Positions 1 to 8,037 of a stretch of 64,000 nt of DNA are shown here, one piece after another. Under the pieces are notes generated by a model. That model was given only the letters and a program-made list of their open reading frames with translations. It searched no databases and had not been told where the DNA came from. The DNA lies in NCBI GenBank assembly GCA_035701265.1, contig DASSNU010000023.1:1-64000 (forward strand), written 5' to 3'. This stretch comes from DASSNU01 sp035701265 (GTDB taxonomy: Bacteria > Gemmatimonadota > Gemmatimonadetes > Gemmatimonadales > Gemmatimonadaceae). The position numbers and the translations under genes are program-made. The stretch's first letter is position 1. Every line of letters begins with the position of its first letter.

Positions 1-95
1 TCACGCGCGAGCGGGTGCGGCAGATCAAGGAGAAGGCGCTGTCGCGGCTGCGGCACGTGTCGCGGGCGCGGGCGCTGGAGTCGTATCTCGGCTGA
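1..95 (+). CDS. 3' end of a sigma-70 family RNA polymerase sigma factor (partial)
   Basis: Only the last 30 codons are inside the window (reading from base 3, stop TGA at 93-95). The peptide begins TRERVRQIKEKALSRLRH and ends ESYLG. This matches the end of region 4.2 of housekeeping (RpoD-type) sigma factors, where the recognition helix that reads the -35 element is followed by a basic R-x-R-x-I-x-x-K-A-L-x-K/R-L-R-H tail. Primary sigma rather than an alternative sigma is likely from the KALSRLRH motif, but with 30 residues this cannot be certain. A short GC-rich hairpin follows the stop at once. Confidence 0.8.
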   Translation, partial: TRERVRQIKEKALSRLRHVSRARALESYLG

Positions 96-114
96 TCTCG
101 CGCGGAGCGCGAGA
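96..114 (+). terminator. GC-rich hairpin directly after the sigma factor stop
   Basis: TCTCGCGC at 96-103 pairs with GCGCGAGA at 107-114 around a GGA loop, an 8-bp stem right after the stop codon. There is no T-run behind it, so it may be a weak terminator or an mRNA 3'-end stabiliser. Confidence 0.4.
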
Positions 115-238
115 GCGGCCGAGGTCCTGGCGGGACGGGGCGGACTGGCGAGACGTCGGGGAGTCCCGCCGGAGAGCCTCGGTTGCGGTGAGAGCGGTGG
201 AGTCCCGCCGGGAGAGAACCAGGACGGGCATGCACTCG

Positions 239-297
239 AGTCGGTAGGGCCGAGCGCGACGGTTCGTCGCGACAGGGCCTACCGACTTCGCATTTTC
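239..297 (+). terminator. Nested perfect inverted repeat, possible terminator
   Basis: AGTCGGTAGG at 239-248 is matched exactly by CCTACCGACT at 278-287. An inner hairpin (GCGACG, loop GTT, CGTCGC at 256-270) sits inside it. The downstream bases contain a short T-rich stretch (ATTTTC). It may end a transcript coming from the sigma factor gene or a small RNA within the spacer. Confidence 0.45.
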
Positions 298-331
298 TGG
301 ATATCGTGCTCTGATCGCGGGACCTCGACGC

Positions 332-445
332 TCTCCCGGTCACGACTCCAGCCGCGGGGACTTCACCAGTCTCCCGGTCGCGATCCAACCGCGGAGACCC
401 CCGCGCCTTCACCCTCACGAATCCGATCGCGGGGACTCCCACTTC
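332..445 (+). repeat. About three imperfect tandem repeats of ~38 bases
   Basis: Units begin at 332 (TCTCCCGGTCACGACTCC), 370 (TCTCCCGGTCGCGATCC) and about 407. They share a core CGATC/CGACTCCAnCCGCGGGGACTTC. The third unit runs directly into the yajQ start codon. A partial core (GATCGCGGGAC) is also visible at about 313. Divergence between units is high. Confidence 0.5.
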
Positions 446-946
446 ATGGCACAAGCGTCCAGCTTCGACGTCACCACCGGCGTCGACATGCAGGAAGTCG
501 ACAACGCCGTCAATCAGGCGCAGAAGGAGATCGCGCAGCGGTACGACTTCAAGGGGTCGAAAGCCGGCATCGAGTTTCGCCGCGGGGAAGGGAAGCTCGT
601 GCTCGTGGCCGATGACGACTACAAGATGCGCGCCCTGGTGGATGTGCTGCAGAGCAAGCTCATTCGCCGCCAGGTCCCCGTGAAGAATCTCAAGTTCGGC
701 GACGTGCAGCCGGCGGGCGGCGACACGGTGCGGCGCGAGATCGTGCTCGCGCAGTCGCTGGACGGCGAGACGGCCAAGAAGATCGCCGCCGCCATCAAGG
801 ACGCCAAGCTCAAGAAGGTGCAGGCGTCCATCCAGGGCGATCAGGTCCGCGTGAGCTCTTCGTCGCGCGACGACTTGCAGGCGGCCATCGCGCTCCTCCG
901 CGAACGGGATTTCGGCGTGGAGCTGCGCTTCGGCAACTATCGCTGA
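446..946 (+). CDS. yajQ: YajQ family nucleotide-binding protein (DUF520)
   Basis: The 166-residue protein starts MAQASSFDVTTGVDMQEVDN and has the full YajQ length and features: an alternating alpha/beta double-domain fold, the N-terminal QEVDNAVNQAQKEI helix, RYDFKGSKAGIEF, and the C-terminal FGVELRFGNYR. Members bind nucleotides and some are reported as cyclic-di-GMP receptors that work with transcription factors; others were described as tRNA- or nucleotide-binding. The role in this organism cannot be read from sequence. It is the first gene of a rightward run and ends 7 bases before rimO. The ATG is preceded only by a weak Shine-Dalgarno-like GGGGA. Confidence 0.93.
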   Translation: MAQASSFDVTTGVDMQEVDNAVNQAQKEIAQRYDFKGSKAGIEFRRGEGKLVLVADDDYKMRALVDVLQSKLIRRQVPVKNLKFGDVQPAGGDTVRREIVLAQSLDGETAKKIAAAIKDAKLKKVQASIQGDQVRVSSSSRDDLQAAIALLRERDFGVELRFGNYR

Positions 947-953
947 CGCCGGC

Positions 954-2372
954 GTGCCCGTGAATGTGGTGCGTGTGGGGCTGGTTACCCTCGGCTGCGA
1001 CAAGAACACCGTCGATAGCGAGCGGTATCTGGCCGAGCTGCTCGCCGCGGGTGCGGAGCACACCGATGATCTGTACGACGCGGATGTCATCGTCGTCAAC
1101 ACGTGCGGCTTCATCGATGCGGCAAAGAAGGAGTCGATCGACGCGCTGGTGACCGCCGGCGCGTACAAGACCGACGGCCGATGCCGCGCGGTGGTGGCGG
1201 TCGGGTGCATGGTCGAGCGGCACCGCGCCGAGCTCGCCGCCGAGCTGCCGGAGGTGGACGCCTTTCTCGGTACGACAGACGCCGATCGACTGCTCCCGGT
1301 CCTGCAGGAGCGCGGCATCCTGAGCGATGCGCTCGTCCGCCACCCTGGCGTGCGCGTGTACACCGGCGACTTGCCGCACGTGCGCTACCTCAAGGTGAGC
1401 GAGGGGTGCGACCACGGCTGCGCGTTCTGCGCCATCCCACTCATGCGCGGACGCCATCGCTCGTTCGCGGCCGATGACGTGGTGCGCGAGGCACAGTTGC
1501 TCGAGGCGCAGGGCGCGTGCGAGATCAACCTCGTCGCACAGGACCTGGCGCACTACGGGCGCGACCGCCGCGATGGCGTGGGGCTGGCGGAGTTGCTCCA
1601 GCGTCTCGTGGACGAGACCGCGGTGCCCTGGTACCGGCTGCTCTATCTCTACTCGTTCGGCCTCACGCCCGCGGTGCTCGATGTGATGGCCCGGTCGCCA
1701 CGCATCGTGCCGTACCTGGACATGCCCATCCAGCACGCGTCCGACCGCGTTCTCGAGCGCATGCGCCGCCCGGAGCGCCGGCACACGATCGCCGCGCGCG
1801 TGGCCCGCGTGCGCGAGCGCGTGCCCGACATCGCCATCCGGACGACGTGCATCGTGGGGTTCCCCGGGGAAACCGAACGCGATGTCGAGGAGCTGTTCGC
1901 TTTCCTGGAGGAGATGCGCTTCGACCGCGTGGGCGCCTTCGCGTATTCGGAGCAGGACGGAACGCGCGCCGCGGCCTATGCCGACGATGTGCCCGAGGCG
2001 GTGAAGCTCGACCGGCTGGACCGGCTCACGCAGCTCCAGCGCGACATCAGCGCCGAACGCCTCGAGCGATTCGTCGGACGCACGGTGCCAGTGTTGGTGG
2101 ACCGCGCGCCTGCGGACGGTGCACCGGCGCAGGGGCGCACGCGGTGGCAGGCGGACGATGTCGATGGCGTCACCTGGCTGGCCGCCGGTGCGATCGGCGC
2201 GAGCGTGCGTCCCGGCGCCATCGTCGATGCCGTCCTCGACGACGTGGTGGACGACGAGGATTATCGCGCGCGCGTCGTGTCCGTCCGCCGCCCGGCGCCG
2301 CCGCAGAGCGATGGCGCTCGGTGGCTTCCGGTGCTTGCCGGCCCTTCCGGCGGGTGGAGCTTCGGGCGATGA
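954..2372 (+). CDS. rimO: Ribosomal protein S12 methylthiotransferase RimO
   Basis: Radical-SAM methylthiotransferase that modifies an aspartate of ribosomal protein S12. Three domains are visible over 472 residues. An N-terminal UPF0004 domain has cysteines at 15, 51 and 85 for the first Fe-S cluster. The radical-SAM core has C152-x3-C156-x2-C159 (GCDHGCAFC). A C-terminal TRAM-like segment starts near residue 375. The CDKNTVDSE motif and ASDRVLERMRRPERR favour RimO over MiaB. The first start is GTG at 954, with further in-frame GTGs at 960 and 966, so the exact start is uncertain by two to four residues. The stop overlaps the hemL ATG (ATGA). Confidence 0.94.
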   Translation: MPVNVVRVGLVTLGCDKNTVDSERYLAELLAAGAEHTDDLYDADVIVVNTCGFIDAAKKESIDALVTAGAYKTDGRCRAVVAVGCMVERHRAELAAELPEVDAFLGTTDADRLLPVLQERGILSDALVRHPGVRVYTGDLPHVRYLKVSEGCDHGCAFCAIPLMRGRHRSFAADDVVREAQLLEAQGACEINLVAQDLAHYGRDRRDGVGLAELLQRLVDETAVPWYRLLYLYSFGLTPAVLDVMARSPRIVPYLDMPIQHASDRVLERMRRPERRHTIAARVARVRERVPDIAIRTTCIVGFPGETERDVEELFAFLEEMRFDRVGAFAYSEQDGTRAAAYADDVPEAVKLDRLDRLTQLQRDISAERLERFVGRTVPVLVDRAPADGAPAQGRTRWQADDVDGVTWLAAGAIGASVRPGAIVDAVLDDVVDDEDYRARVVSVRRPAPPQSDGARWLPVLAGPSGGWSFGR

Positions 2373-3670
2373 CGCGTGCGGCGCCCTCGCGGTCGGCCTC
2401 GCGCTCGGCGGGCATCATGGAACGTGCGCGCGCACACATGCCGGGGGGCGTCAGCTCCCCCGTGCGCGCCTTCCGCGCCGTGGGGGGAGAGCCATTCGTG
2501 GCGGAGAGCGGCGCCGGTGCCTACCTCCGCGATGTGGATGGCCGCGAATACATCGACTTCGTGCTCTCGTGGGGACCCCTCATCCTCGGCCACGCACCGG
2601 ATCCCGTGCTGCGCGCGCTCGACCAGACCATGCGCCGCGGTACGAGCTTCGGCATCACCACCGAGCTCGAGGTGCAACTGGCGGAACGCGTGGCGGAGCG
2701 CATGCCGCACCTGGAGCGGATCCGGTTCGTCTCGAGCGGCACGGAGGCGACCATGAGCGCCGTGCGCGTTGCGCGCGCTGCGACCCGGCGTGATGCGATC
2801 CTCAAGTTCGCCGGATGCTATCACGGTCACGCCGACGGCTTCCTCGTGCATGCTGGTTCCGGCGTCGCCACGCTCGGCCTCCCCGATTCGCCGGGCGTGC
2901 CGCCAGTCACGGCCGCGCTCACGCACAGCGTCCCGTTCAACGATGCCGATGCCGTGCGCGCGGTGGCGGCGGCGCATCCGCTCGCGGCCATCATCGTCGA
3001 GCCCGTCGTGGGGAACGCGGGCTTCATCGCGCCCGATCCGGCGTTTCTTCCCGCGCTGCGCTGCATTGCCGATGAGACCGGCGCACTGCTCATCTTCGAT
3101 GAGGTCATGACCGGATTCCGCATCGCGCCCGGAGGAGCGCGCGAGCGTTTCGGGGTCACCGCCGATCTCACCACGCTCGGCAAGGTGATCGGTGGCGGGC
3201 TGCCGGTGGCAGCGTATGGCGGACGCGCGGAGCTCATGGATCTCGTCGCGCCCGCCGGGCCCGTCTACCAGGCAGGAACCCTGTCCGGCAACCCGCTGGC
3301 CATGGCCGCGGGGTGCGCGACGCTCGATGCGCTCACGCCCGACGTGCACGATGCCATGGCGCGCCGGGTGCACACGCTGGTCGATGGGCTGCGCGCGAGC
3401 GCGGCGCGGCACGGCGTCCCCTTCACCGCGGCGAGCGCGGGAAGCATGTGGGGGTTCTTCTTCCGCGAGGAGCCGGTGCGCTCCTTCGCCGACGCGCGCG
3501 AGGCGGACGCCGAGCGATTCCGCCGCTTCTTCCACGCGGCGCTCGCGCGGGGCGTCTATCTCGCGCCGTCCCCGTACGAGGCGGCGTTCCTCTCCGCCGC
3601 GCACGACGACACCGTCATCAGCACCGCGCTGGATCGGCTGGACGACGCCATGCGCCACGTTGCGTCGTGA
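2369..3670 (+). CDS. hemL: Glutamate-1-semialdehyde 2,1-aminomutase
   Basis: Class-III PLP-dependent aminotransferase that converts glutamate-1-semialdehyde to 5-aminolevulinate in the C5 route to tetrapyrroles. The 433-residue product is of normal length. Visible family marks are SSGTEATMSAVRVAR, the FDEVMTGFR segment whose Asp contacts the PLP ring nitrogen, and the Schiff-base lysine at about residue 272 in TTLGKVIGGGLP. The ATG overlaps the rimO stop by four bases, which implies translational coupling. The last four bases overlap the next gene's GTG in the same way. Confidence 0.95.
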   Translation: MTRAAPSRSASRSAGIMERARAHMPGGVSSPVRAFRAVGGEPFVAESGAGAYLRDVDGREYIDFVLSWGPLILGHAPDPVLRALDQTMRRGTSFGITTELEVQLAERVAERMPHLERIRFVSSGTEATMSAVRVARAATRRDAILKFAGCYHGHADGFLVHAGSGVATLGLPDSPGVPPVTAALTHSVPFNDADAVRAVAAAHPLAAIIVEPVVGNAGFIAPDPAFLPALRCIADETGALLIFDEVMTGFRIAPGGARERFGVTADLTTLGKVIGGGLPVAAYGGRAELMDLVAPAGPVYQAGTLSGNPLAMAAGCATLDALTPDVHDAMARRVHTLVDGLRASAARHGVPFTAASAGSMWGFFFREEPVRSFADAREADAERFRRFFHAALARGVYLAPSPYEAAFLSAAHDDTVISTALDRLDDAMRHVAS

Positions 3671-4989
3671 CGCGCTCGCCGCGCAGCGCACACCGATTCA
3701 CGCTCTCGCTCGCGGTCATGGCACTCGCCGTGGCCTGCACGCGCAGCGTGGTGCGAGGGCCCGCCGTGGACGTGCCGACACCCGCGCCGGGCGCGCCGCT
3801 TCCGCGCGCTCTCGCGGGCGCGCCGCTCCGCGTGGAGCTCTCGGCCAGTGTGCAGCGCGTGCAGCTGTCCGGCACCGGAGCGTGGCGCATGGCCGATGCC
3901 GGCGGATCGCCCGTCGCGACCGCTGGCGAGGGAGAAACCTGGAGCGTCGAACAGGTGACGGGTGGCGTGCGCGCTCAGCGGTCGGACGGCGCCACCACGC
4001 CCGTGGTGCGCGGTGCGCTCCGCGTCGAGCCGCTCGACAGCGGTGCGCTCCTTACCGTCGGCGGACACCGATATCGCGGCACGCTCACCATCGTTGCCGG
4101 CGACGACGGATTGATGGTGATCAACCGGCTGCCGGTGGAGGAATATCTGCGCGGTGTGGTGCCGATGGAGATCGGCACGCGCGCGGATAGCGAGCAGGCG
4201 GCCGTGGAAGCGCAGGCGATCGTGGCCCGCACCTTCGCGCTCTCGCGTCTCACGGATGCTTCGCATCCGGCGGACGTGCGCGCGTCGGTGCTCGATCAGG
4301 TGTACGGCGGCGTGGATGCCGAAACACCCGCGAGCGATCGCGCGGTGGCGCGCACGGCGGGGCTCGTGGTGCTCTATCACGGCCGACTGGCGAGCACGCC
4401 GTACCACTCCACGTGCGGCGGACGGACGGCGGCGGCGGAGGAGGTGTGGCGCAGCGAGGGCGAGCCCTACCTGCGCCCGGTGAGCGACCGCATCCCGGGC
4501 ACCGACCGGTACTACTGCGATCCGTCGCCGCGCTTTGCGTGGACCGCGGAGCTCGATCGCGCCACGCTCGACGCCGACGTCGCGCGCTACCTCGCGCGCT
4601 ACGCGGCCGTGCCTCCGGCCGGCACCGGCCGCGTGCGCGCGATCGTCGTGCACGACACGACGCCCAGCGGGCGGGTGCGCTCGCTCGACGTCACCACCAC
4701 CACCGGAACGTACGCCCTGCGCGGGAACGACATTCGCTTCGTGCTGCGTCCGGCTGGTGGCGCACTGTTGAACAGCACGTATTTTTCCGTCCACGACGCG
4801 CGCGACGCGGACGGCGCGCTCGCGCGGCTGCGCATCACCGGGCGCGGCTACGGCCACGGCGTGGGGATGTGTCAGTGGGGCGCGATCGGTCGCGCGCGTG
4901 CCGGGCAGGATGCGCGCACGATCATCCAGACGTACTTCCCAGGGACCAGCATCGGCCCGGTCCCCGGGGCACCGGAACCGGGAGACTGA
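3667..4989 (+). CDS. SpoIID/LytB domain lipoprotein (peptidoglycan-modifying)
   Basis: The 440-residue exported protein has a hydrophobic N-terminus ending ALAVACTR, a plausible but non-ideal lipobox. Its C-terminal two thirds are a SpoIID domain: NRLPVEEYLRGVVPMEIG, AQAIVARTFAL, YHSTCGGRTA and the signature GRGYGHGVGMCQWGA. In spore formers SpoIID is a lytic transglycosylase acting on glycan strands lacking stem peptides. In diderm non-spore formers, homologues are thought to trim or remodel septal peptidoglycan. The GTG start at 3667 overlaps the hemL stop (GTGA). The next gene starts one base after this stop. No sporulation genes are near, so a cell-wall role is inferred. Confidence 0.9.
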   Translation: MTRSPRSAHRFTLSLAVMALAVACTRSVVRGPAVDVPTPAPGAPLPRALAGAPLRVELSASVQRVQLSGTGAWRMADAGGSPVATAGEGETWSVEQVTGGVRAQRSDGATTPVVRGALRVEPLDSGALLTVGGHRYRGTLTIVAGDDGLMVINRLPVEEYLRGVVPMEIGTRADSEQAAVEAQAIVARTFALSRLTDASHPADVRASVLDQVYGGVDAETPASDRAVARTAGLVVLYHGRLASTPYHSTCGGRTAAAEEVWRSEGEPYLRPVSDRIPGTDRYYCDPSPRFAWTAELDRATLDADVARYLARYAAVPPAGTGRVRAIVVHDTTPSGRVRSLDVTTTTGTYALRGNDIRFVLRPAGGALLNSTYFSVHDARDADGALARLRITGRGYGHGVGMCQWGAIGRARAGQDARTIIQTYFPGTSIGPVPGAPEPGD

Positions 4990-4990
4990 C

Positions 4991-6001
4991 ATGAGCGCCA
5001 AGCCAGCGCTCCGGGTCGGCGTGTTGGGAGCCGGCGCCATTGCCCAGATCACGCACCTGCCGCTCCTCTCGCGCATGCGCGGCGTGGAGCTGGTGGCGGT
5101 GTGCGACAGCGATGGACCGAAGGCGCGCGCACTCGCCGAGCGATTCGGCGTGCGCAACGTGTTCACGGATGTGGACGATGTGCTCGAGCTGGAGCAGCTC
5201 GACGCGATCATCGTGGCGACCCCCAATCATCTGCACGAGCCGCACGTGCTCAGCGCGCTCGCCGCGAAGGTGCACGTGCTGTGCGAGCGCCCGCTCTCGC
5301 TCACCGCACGCGGCGTCGAGCGCATCCTCTCGGCCGCGCGTCGTGCTGGTCGCGTGGTAGCGGTGGCGAACAACCATCGCTTCCGCGCGGACGTGCAGGC
5401 GCTGCTCGGGTTCCTTCGCGGCGGGGAGCTGGGGCGCCTGACCGGAATGCGCGGCGGGGCGTACCAGACGCGCCGGAGCGCGGAGGGATGGCGCTTTCGC
5501 CGGCCGGAAGCGGGGGGCGGCGTGATGCTGGAGCTCGGATTCCCGCTGCTCGATCTCGCCTTCTGGCTGGCCGATTTTCCCGAGCCAGGCCGCGTGAGCG
5601 CCACCATGCAGCGCGGCCGCGGGGCGAACGCCGTGGAGGACACCATGCTCGTCCAGATCGAGTGCGCGCAGGGCGTGGGGATCGCGCTCGATCTCACCTG
5701 GAACTACGTCGGCCCGGACGAGCGCTGGTGGTTCGACCTGCTCGCGTCGCGCGGGAGCGCGCAGCTCGCACCGCTGCGCGTGGTGAAGGAACTCAACGGG
5801 AAGGCCATGGACGTCACGCCCACCGGCGCCGCGGCGCGGGAAAGCGCGTTCACCCAATCGTACCGCGCGGAGCTCGCGCACTTCCTCGCCGTGGTCCGCG
5901 AGGAAGCGGAGTACGAGCCACCCGAGGACCAACTCGCGGTGCACCGCGTGCTCGAGGCCATCTACCGCTCCGCCGAGGAAGGCAAGGAAGTCCGGCTGTG
6001 A
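4991..6001 (+). CDS. Gfo/Idh/MocA family NAD(P)-dependent oxidoreductase
   Basis: The 336-residue protein has an N-terminal Rossmann fold (VGVLGAGAIAQ, residues 10-19) and a C-terminal alpha/beta substrate domain typical of sugar or inositol dehydrogenases. The usual catalytic EKP motif reads ERP here (E99-R100-P101 in LCERPLS), so the lysine that commonly aids hydride transfer is replaced by arginine. Substrate is unknown. It sits between a SpoIID gene (one base upstream) and a hydantoinase pair, which gives no clear pathway. The ATG is chosen because it follows the upstream stop directly; a longer open frame upstream lies inside the previous gene. Confidence 0.88.
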   Translation: MSAKPALRVGVLGAGAIAQITHLPLLSRMRGVELVAVCDSDGPKARALAERFGVRNVFTDVDDVLELEQLDAIIVATPNHLHEPHVLSALAAKVHVLCERPLSLTARGVERILSAARRAGRVVAVANNHRFRADVQALLGFLRGGELGRLTGMRGGAYQTRRSAEGWRFRRPEAGGGVMLELGFPLLDLAFWLADFPEPGRVSATMQRGRGANAVEDTMLVQIECAQGVGIALDLTWNYVGPDERWWFDLLASRGSAQLAPLRVVKELNGKAMDVTPTGAAARESAFTQSYRAELAHFLAVVREEAEYEPPEDQLAVHRVLEAIYRSAEEGKEVRL

Positions 6002-6009
6002 GCGCTGTT

Positions 6010-6021
6010 CCTACATGTAGG
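6010..6021. promoter_or_regulatory. 12-base perfect palindrome between two genes
   Basis: CCTACATGTAGG is a perfect palindrome in the 67-base gap before the hydantoinase A gene. It could be an operator for a dimeric regulator or chance; no promoter elements are clear around it. Confidence 0.2.
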
Positions 6022-6068
6022 GCCATGCGGGAGCGCCATGCTGCCATCGCGCGCTGCGGGCGCGGCGT

Positions 6069-8012
6069 GTGAGCACCACGCTGGAGGAAGCGGTGTCCGC
6101 GCTCTCCGTCGGCATCGATGTGGGCGGCACGTTCACCGATCTGGTGAGCGTCGACGCCGAGGGAGCCGTGCAGGCGGTGAAGGTGCTCTCCACGCCCAGC
6201 GATCAGGCGGATGGCGTGATGCGCGCACTCTCGACGCACGGCGCGGCGCAGCCGGCCGAGCGCATCGTGCACGGCACTACCGTGGCCACCAACGCGCTCC
6301 TCGAGCGCACCGGCGCGCGCGTGGCGCTGTGCATCACGGCGGGGACGGAAGACCTGCTCGAGTTGCGCCGGCAGGATCGCGCCGCGCTCTACGATCTCAC
6401 CCGGCACCATCCGCCCGCGCTCGTCCCGCGGGAGCGATGCGTCGGCGTGCCGGAGCGCCGGGAGCCGCAGGCAATCCGCCGCGCGTTGAGCGATGCGAGC
6501 GCGCGCGAGGTGGCCGATCGCGTGCGCCAGGCCGCTCCGGAGATCGTTGCCGTGTCGCTGCTCCACGCGTGCGGCGATGCCACGCACGAGCAGTTGCTCG
6601 CGCGCGCGCTTCGCGCCGCGCTCCCCGGCGTGGACGTGGTGCTCTCCTCGGACGTGCTTCCCGAGATCCGGGAGTACGAGCGCACCGCCACGACGGTGGC
6701 GGAGGCGTATCTGCGGCCGCGCGTCGCGCGCTACATGGCGCACCTCGCGGAGCGTCTCGCCGAGAACGGGTACCCGCCGCTGGCCGTGATGACCTCCGCG
6801 GGCGGGATGCGCACGGCGGCCGACGCCATGACCAGCGCCGCGTCGCTCGCGCTCTCTGGCCCCGCGGGGGGCGTGGTGGGCGCGGCAGCGGTCGCGCGCC
6901 TGGTGGGGATCCGCGATGCACTGACGATCGACATCGGCGGCACCAGCGCGGATGCGGGAGTGATCGTGGATGGTGAGCCGTTGATGGACACGGGCGGGAT
7001 GGTCGCGCGCGTCCCGATCGCGCTGGCGCGCGTGCTCGTGGAGACCGTGTCCGCTGGCGGCGGGAGCATCGGATGGGTGGACGACGGCGGCGCGCTGCGC
7101 GTGGGACCGGCGAGCGCGGGCGCGGAGCCGGGGCCGGCGGCGTTCGGGCGCGGCGGCGTCGACGCCACGGTCACCGACGCGCACCTGGTGCTCGGCCACG
7201 TGCGCCAGCGGCGCATGAGCGGCGGGGTCGCGCTCGATCCGGCGTTGGCGTGGCAGGCTGTGGCGCGACTCGCCGCGCAGTGCGGTGCCGAGGTGGAGCG
7301 CACCGCGCAGGCGATGATCGCCGCTGCCGACGCGGCCATGGCGCGCGCGCTCCGGCGCGTGAGCGTGGAGCGCGGTCTCGATCCGCGCCGCGCGACGCTC
7401 GTGGCCTTCGGGGGCGGCGGACCGCTGCACGGGTGCGCGCTGGCCGAGCATCTCGGCATGCGCGCCGTGTACATCCCGCCGCACTCGGGCGTGTTGAGCG
7501 CGGTGGGACTCGCGCTCGCGCCGGAGCGACGCGAGACGCTGGCCAGCGTGATGCGCCCCACCGACGCGCTGGAGCACGAGGACGTGCGCAGCATCTGCAT
7601 TGCGCTCGCCGATCGCGTGGCGGCGGACGGAGAGCGCAAGTGGTGGGCGCGCGTGCGATACGCGGGGCAGGGGCACGAGCTGGAGGTCCCCGTCACACCG
7701 GATGACACGGGCGCCGCGGTCGCAGCGCGCTTCGCATGGACGCACCAGCGCCGATTCGGCTACACGCTCGATCTTCCGAGCGAGATCGTCGGCGTGCGGT
7801 ACGCTACCATTGGCGCGGCACGTTCGGTGCGCCTCGCGCGCCACGGCGTGGGGTGGTGGACGAGCGAGATGGAAGACACCGGCGCGCTGCTCGACGCCGA
7901 GGTGCCCGGGCCCGCGACCATCGCGCTTCCTGACGCGACGATGCTCGTCCGCAGCGGCTGGATCGCACGCGCGCATCCGGTGGGCGGTTGGATGGTGGAG
8001 CGCACGGGATGA
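6069..8012 (+). CDS. hyuA: Hydantoinase/oxoprolinase subunit A
   Basis: The 647-residue product is an ATP-dependent amidohydrolase of the HyuA/5-oxoprolinase/acetophenone carboxylase group. Evidence is the N-terminal actin-like nucleotide site GIDVGGTFTDLV (residues 15-26), HGTTVATNALLER, the central TIDIGGTSADAGVI phosphate-binding strand, and VAFGGGGPLHGCALA near the end. These enzymes work as a complex with a HyuB subunit, encoded next. Substrate could be a hydantoin, 5-oxoproline or a related cyclic amide; the sequence does not decide. GTG at 6069 is used, with another GTG 24 bases downstream just before the conserved SVGIDVGG strand. Confidence 0.92.
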   Translation: MSTTLEEAVSALSVGIDVGGTFTDLVSVDAEGAVQAVKVLSTPSDQADGVMRALSTHGAAQPAERIVHGTTVATNALLERTGARVALCITAGTEDLLELRRQDRAALYDLTRHHPPALVPRERCVGVPERREPQAIRRALSDASAREVADRVRQAAPEIVAVSLLHACGDATHEQLLARALRAALPGVDVVLSSDVLPEIREYERTATTVAEAYLRPRVARYMAHLAERLAENGYPPLAVMTSAGGMRTAADAMTSAASLALSGPAGGVVGAAAVARLVGIRDALTIDIGGTSADAGVIVDGEPLMDTGGMVARVPIALARVLVETVSAGGGSIGWVDDGGALRVGPASAGAEPGPAAFGRGGVDATVTDAHLVLGHVRQRRMSGGVALDPALAWQAVARLAAQCGAEVERTAQAMIAAADAAMARALRRVSVERGLDPRRATLVAFGGGGPLHGCALAEHLGMRAVYIPPHSGVLSAVGLALAPERRETLASVMRPTDALEHEDVRSICIALADRVAADGERKWWARVRYAGQGHELEVPVTPDDTGAAVAARFAWTHQRRFGYTLDLPSEIVGVRYATIGAARSVRLARHGVGWWTSEMEDTGALLDAEVPGPATIALPDATMLVRSGWIARAHPVGGWMVERTG

Positions 8013-8037
8013 CCGCGACGCGCGCGGAGCGAGGCTC

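Larger units (their letters stand above)
115..445. other. Non-coding spacer with repeats and a long hairpin
   Basis: No convincing gene is seen here. The spacer holds two copies of GAGTCCCGCCGG(G)AGAG, at about 160-177 and 199-216. A nested perfect inverted repeat lies at 239-287. Imperfect repeats of about 38 bases then run up to the yajQ start. The sequence could be an untranslated regulatory RNA, a degraded repeat cluster or simply a structured 5' leader. Confidence 0.5.

Noticed and set aside
332..445. Repeats that might be a CRISPR array
   Set aside because: The units are directly adjacent, imperfect and without spacers, and no cas genes are present.
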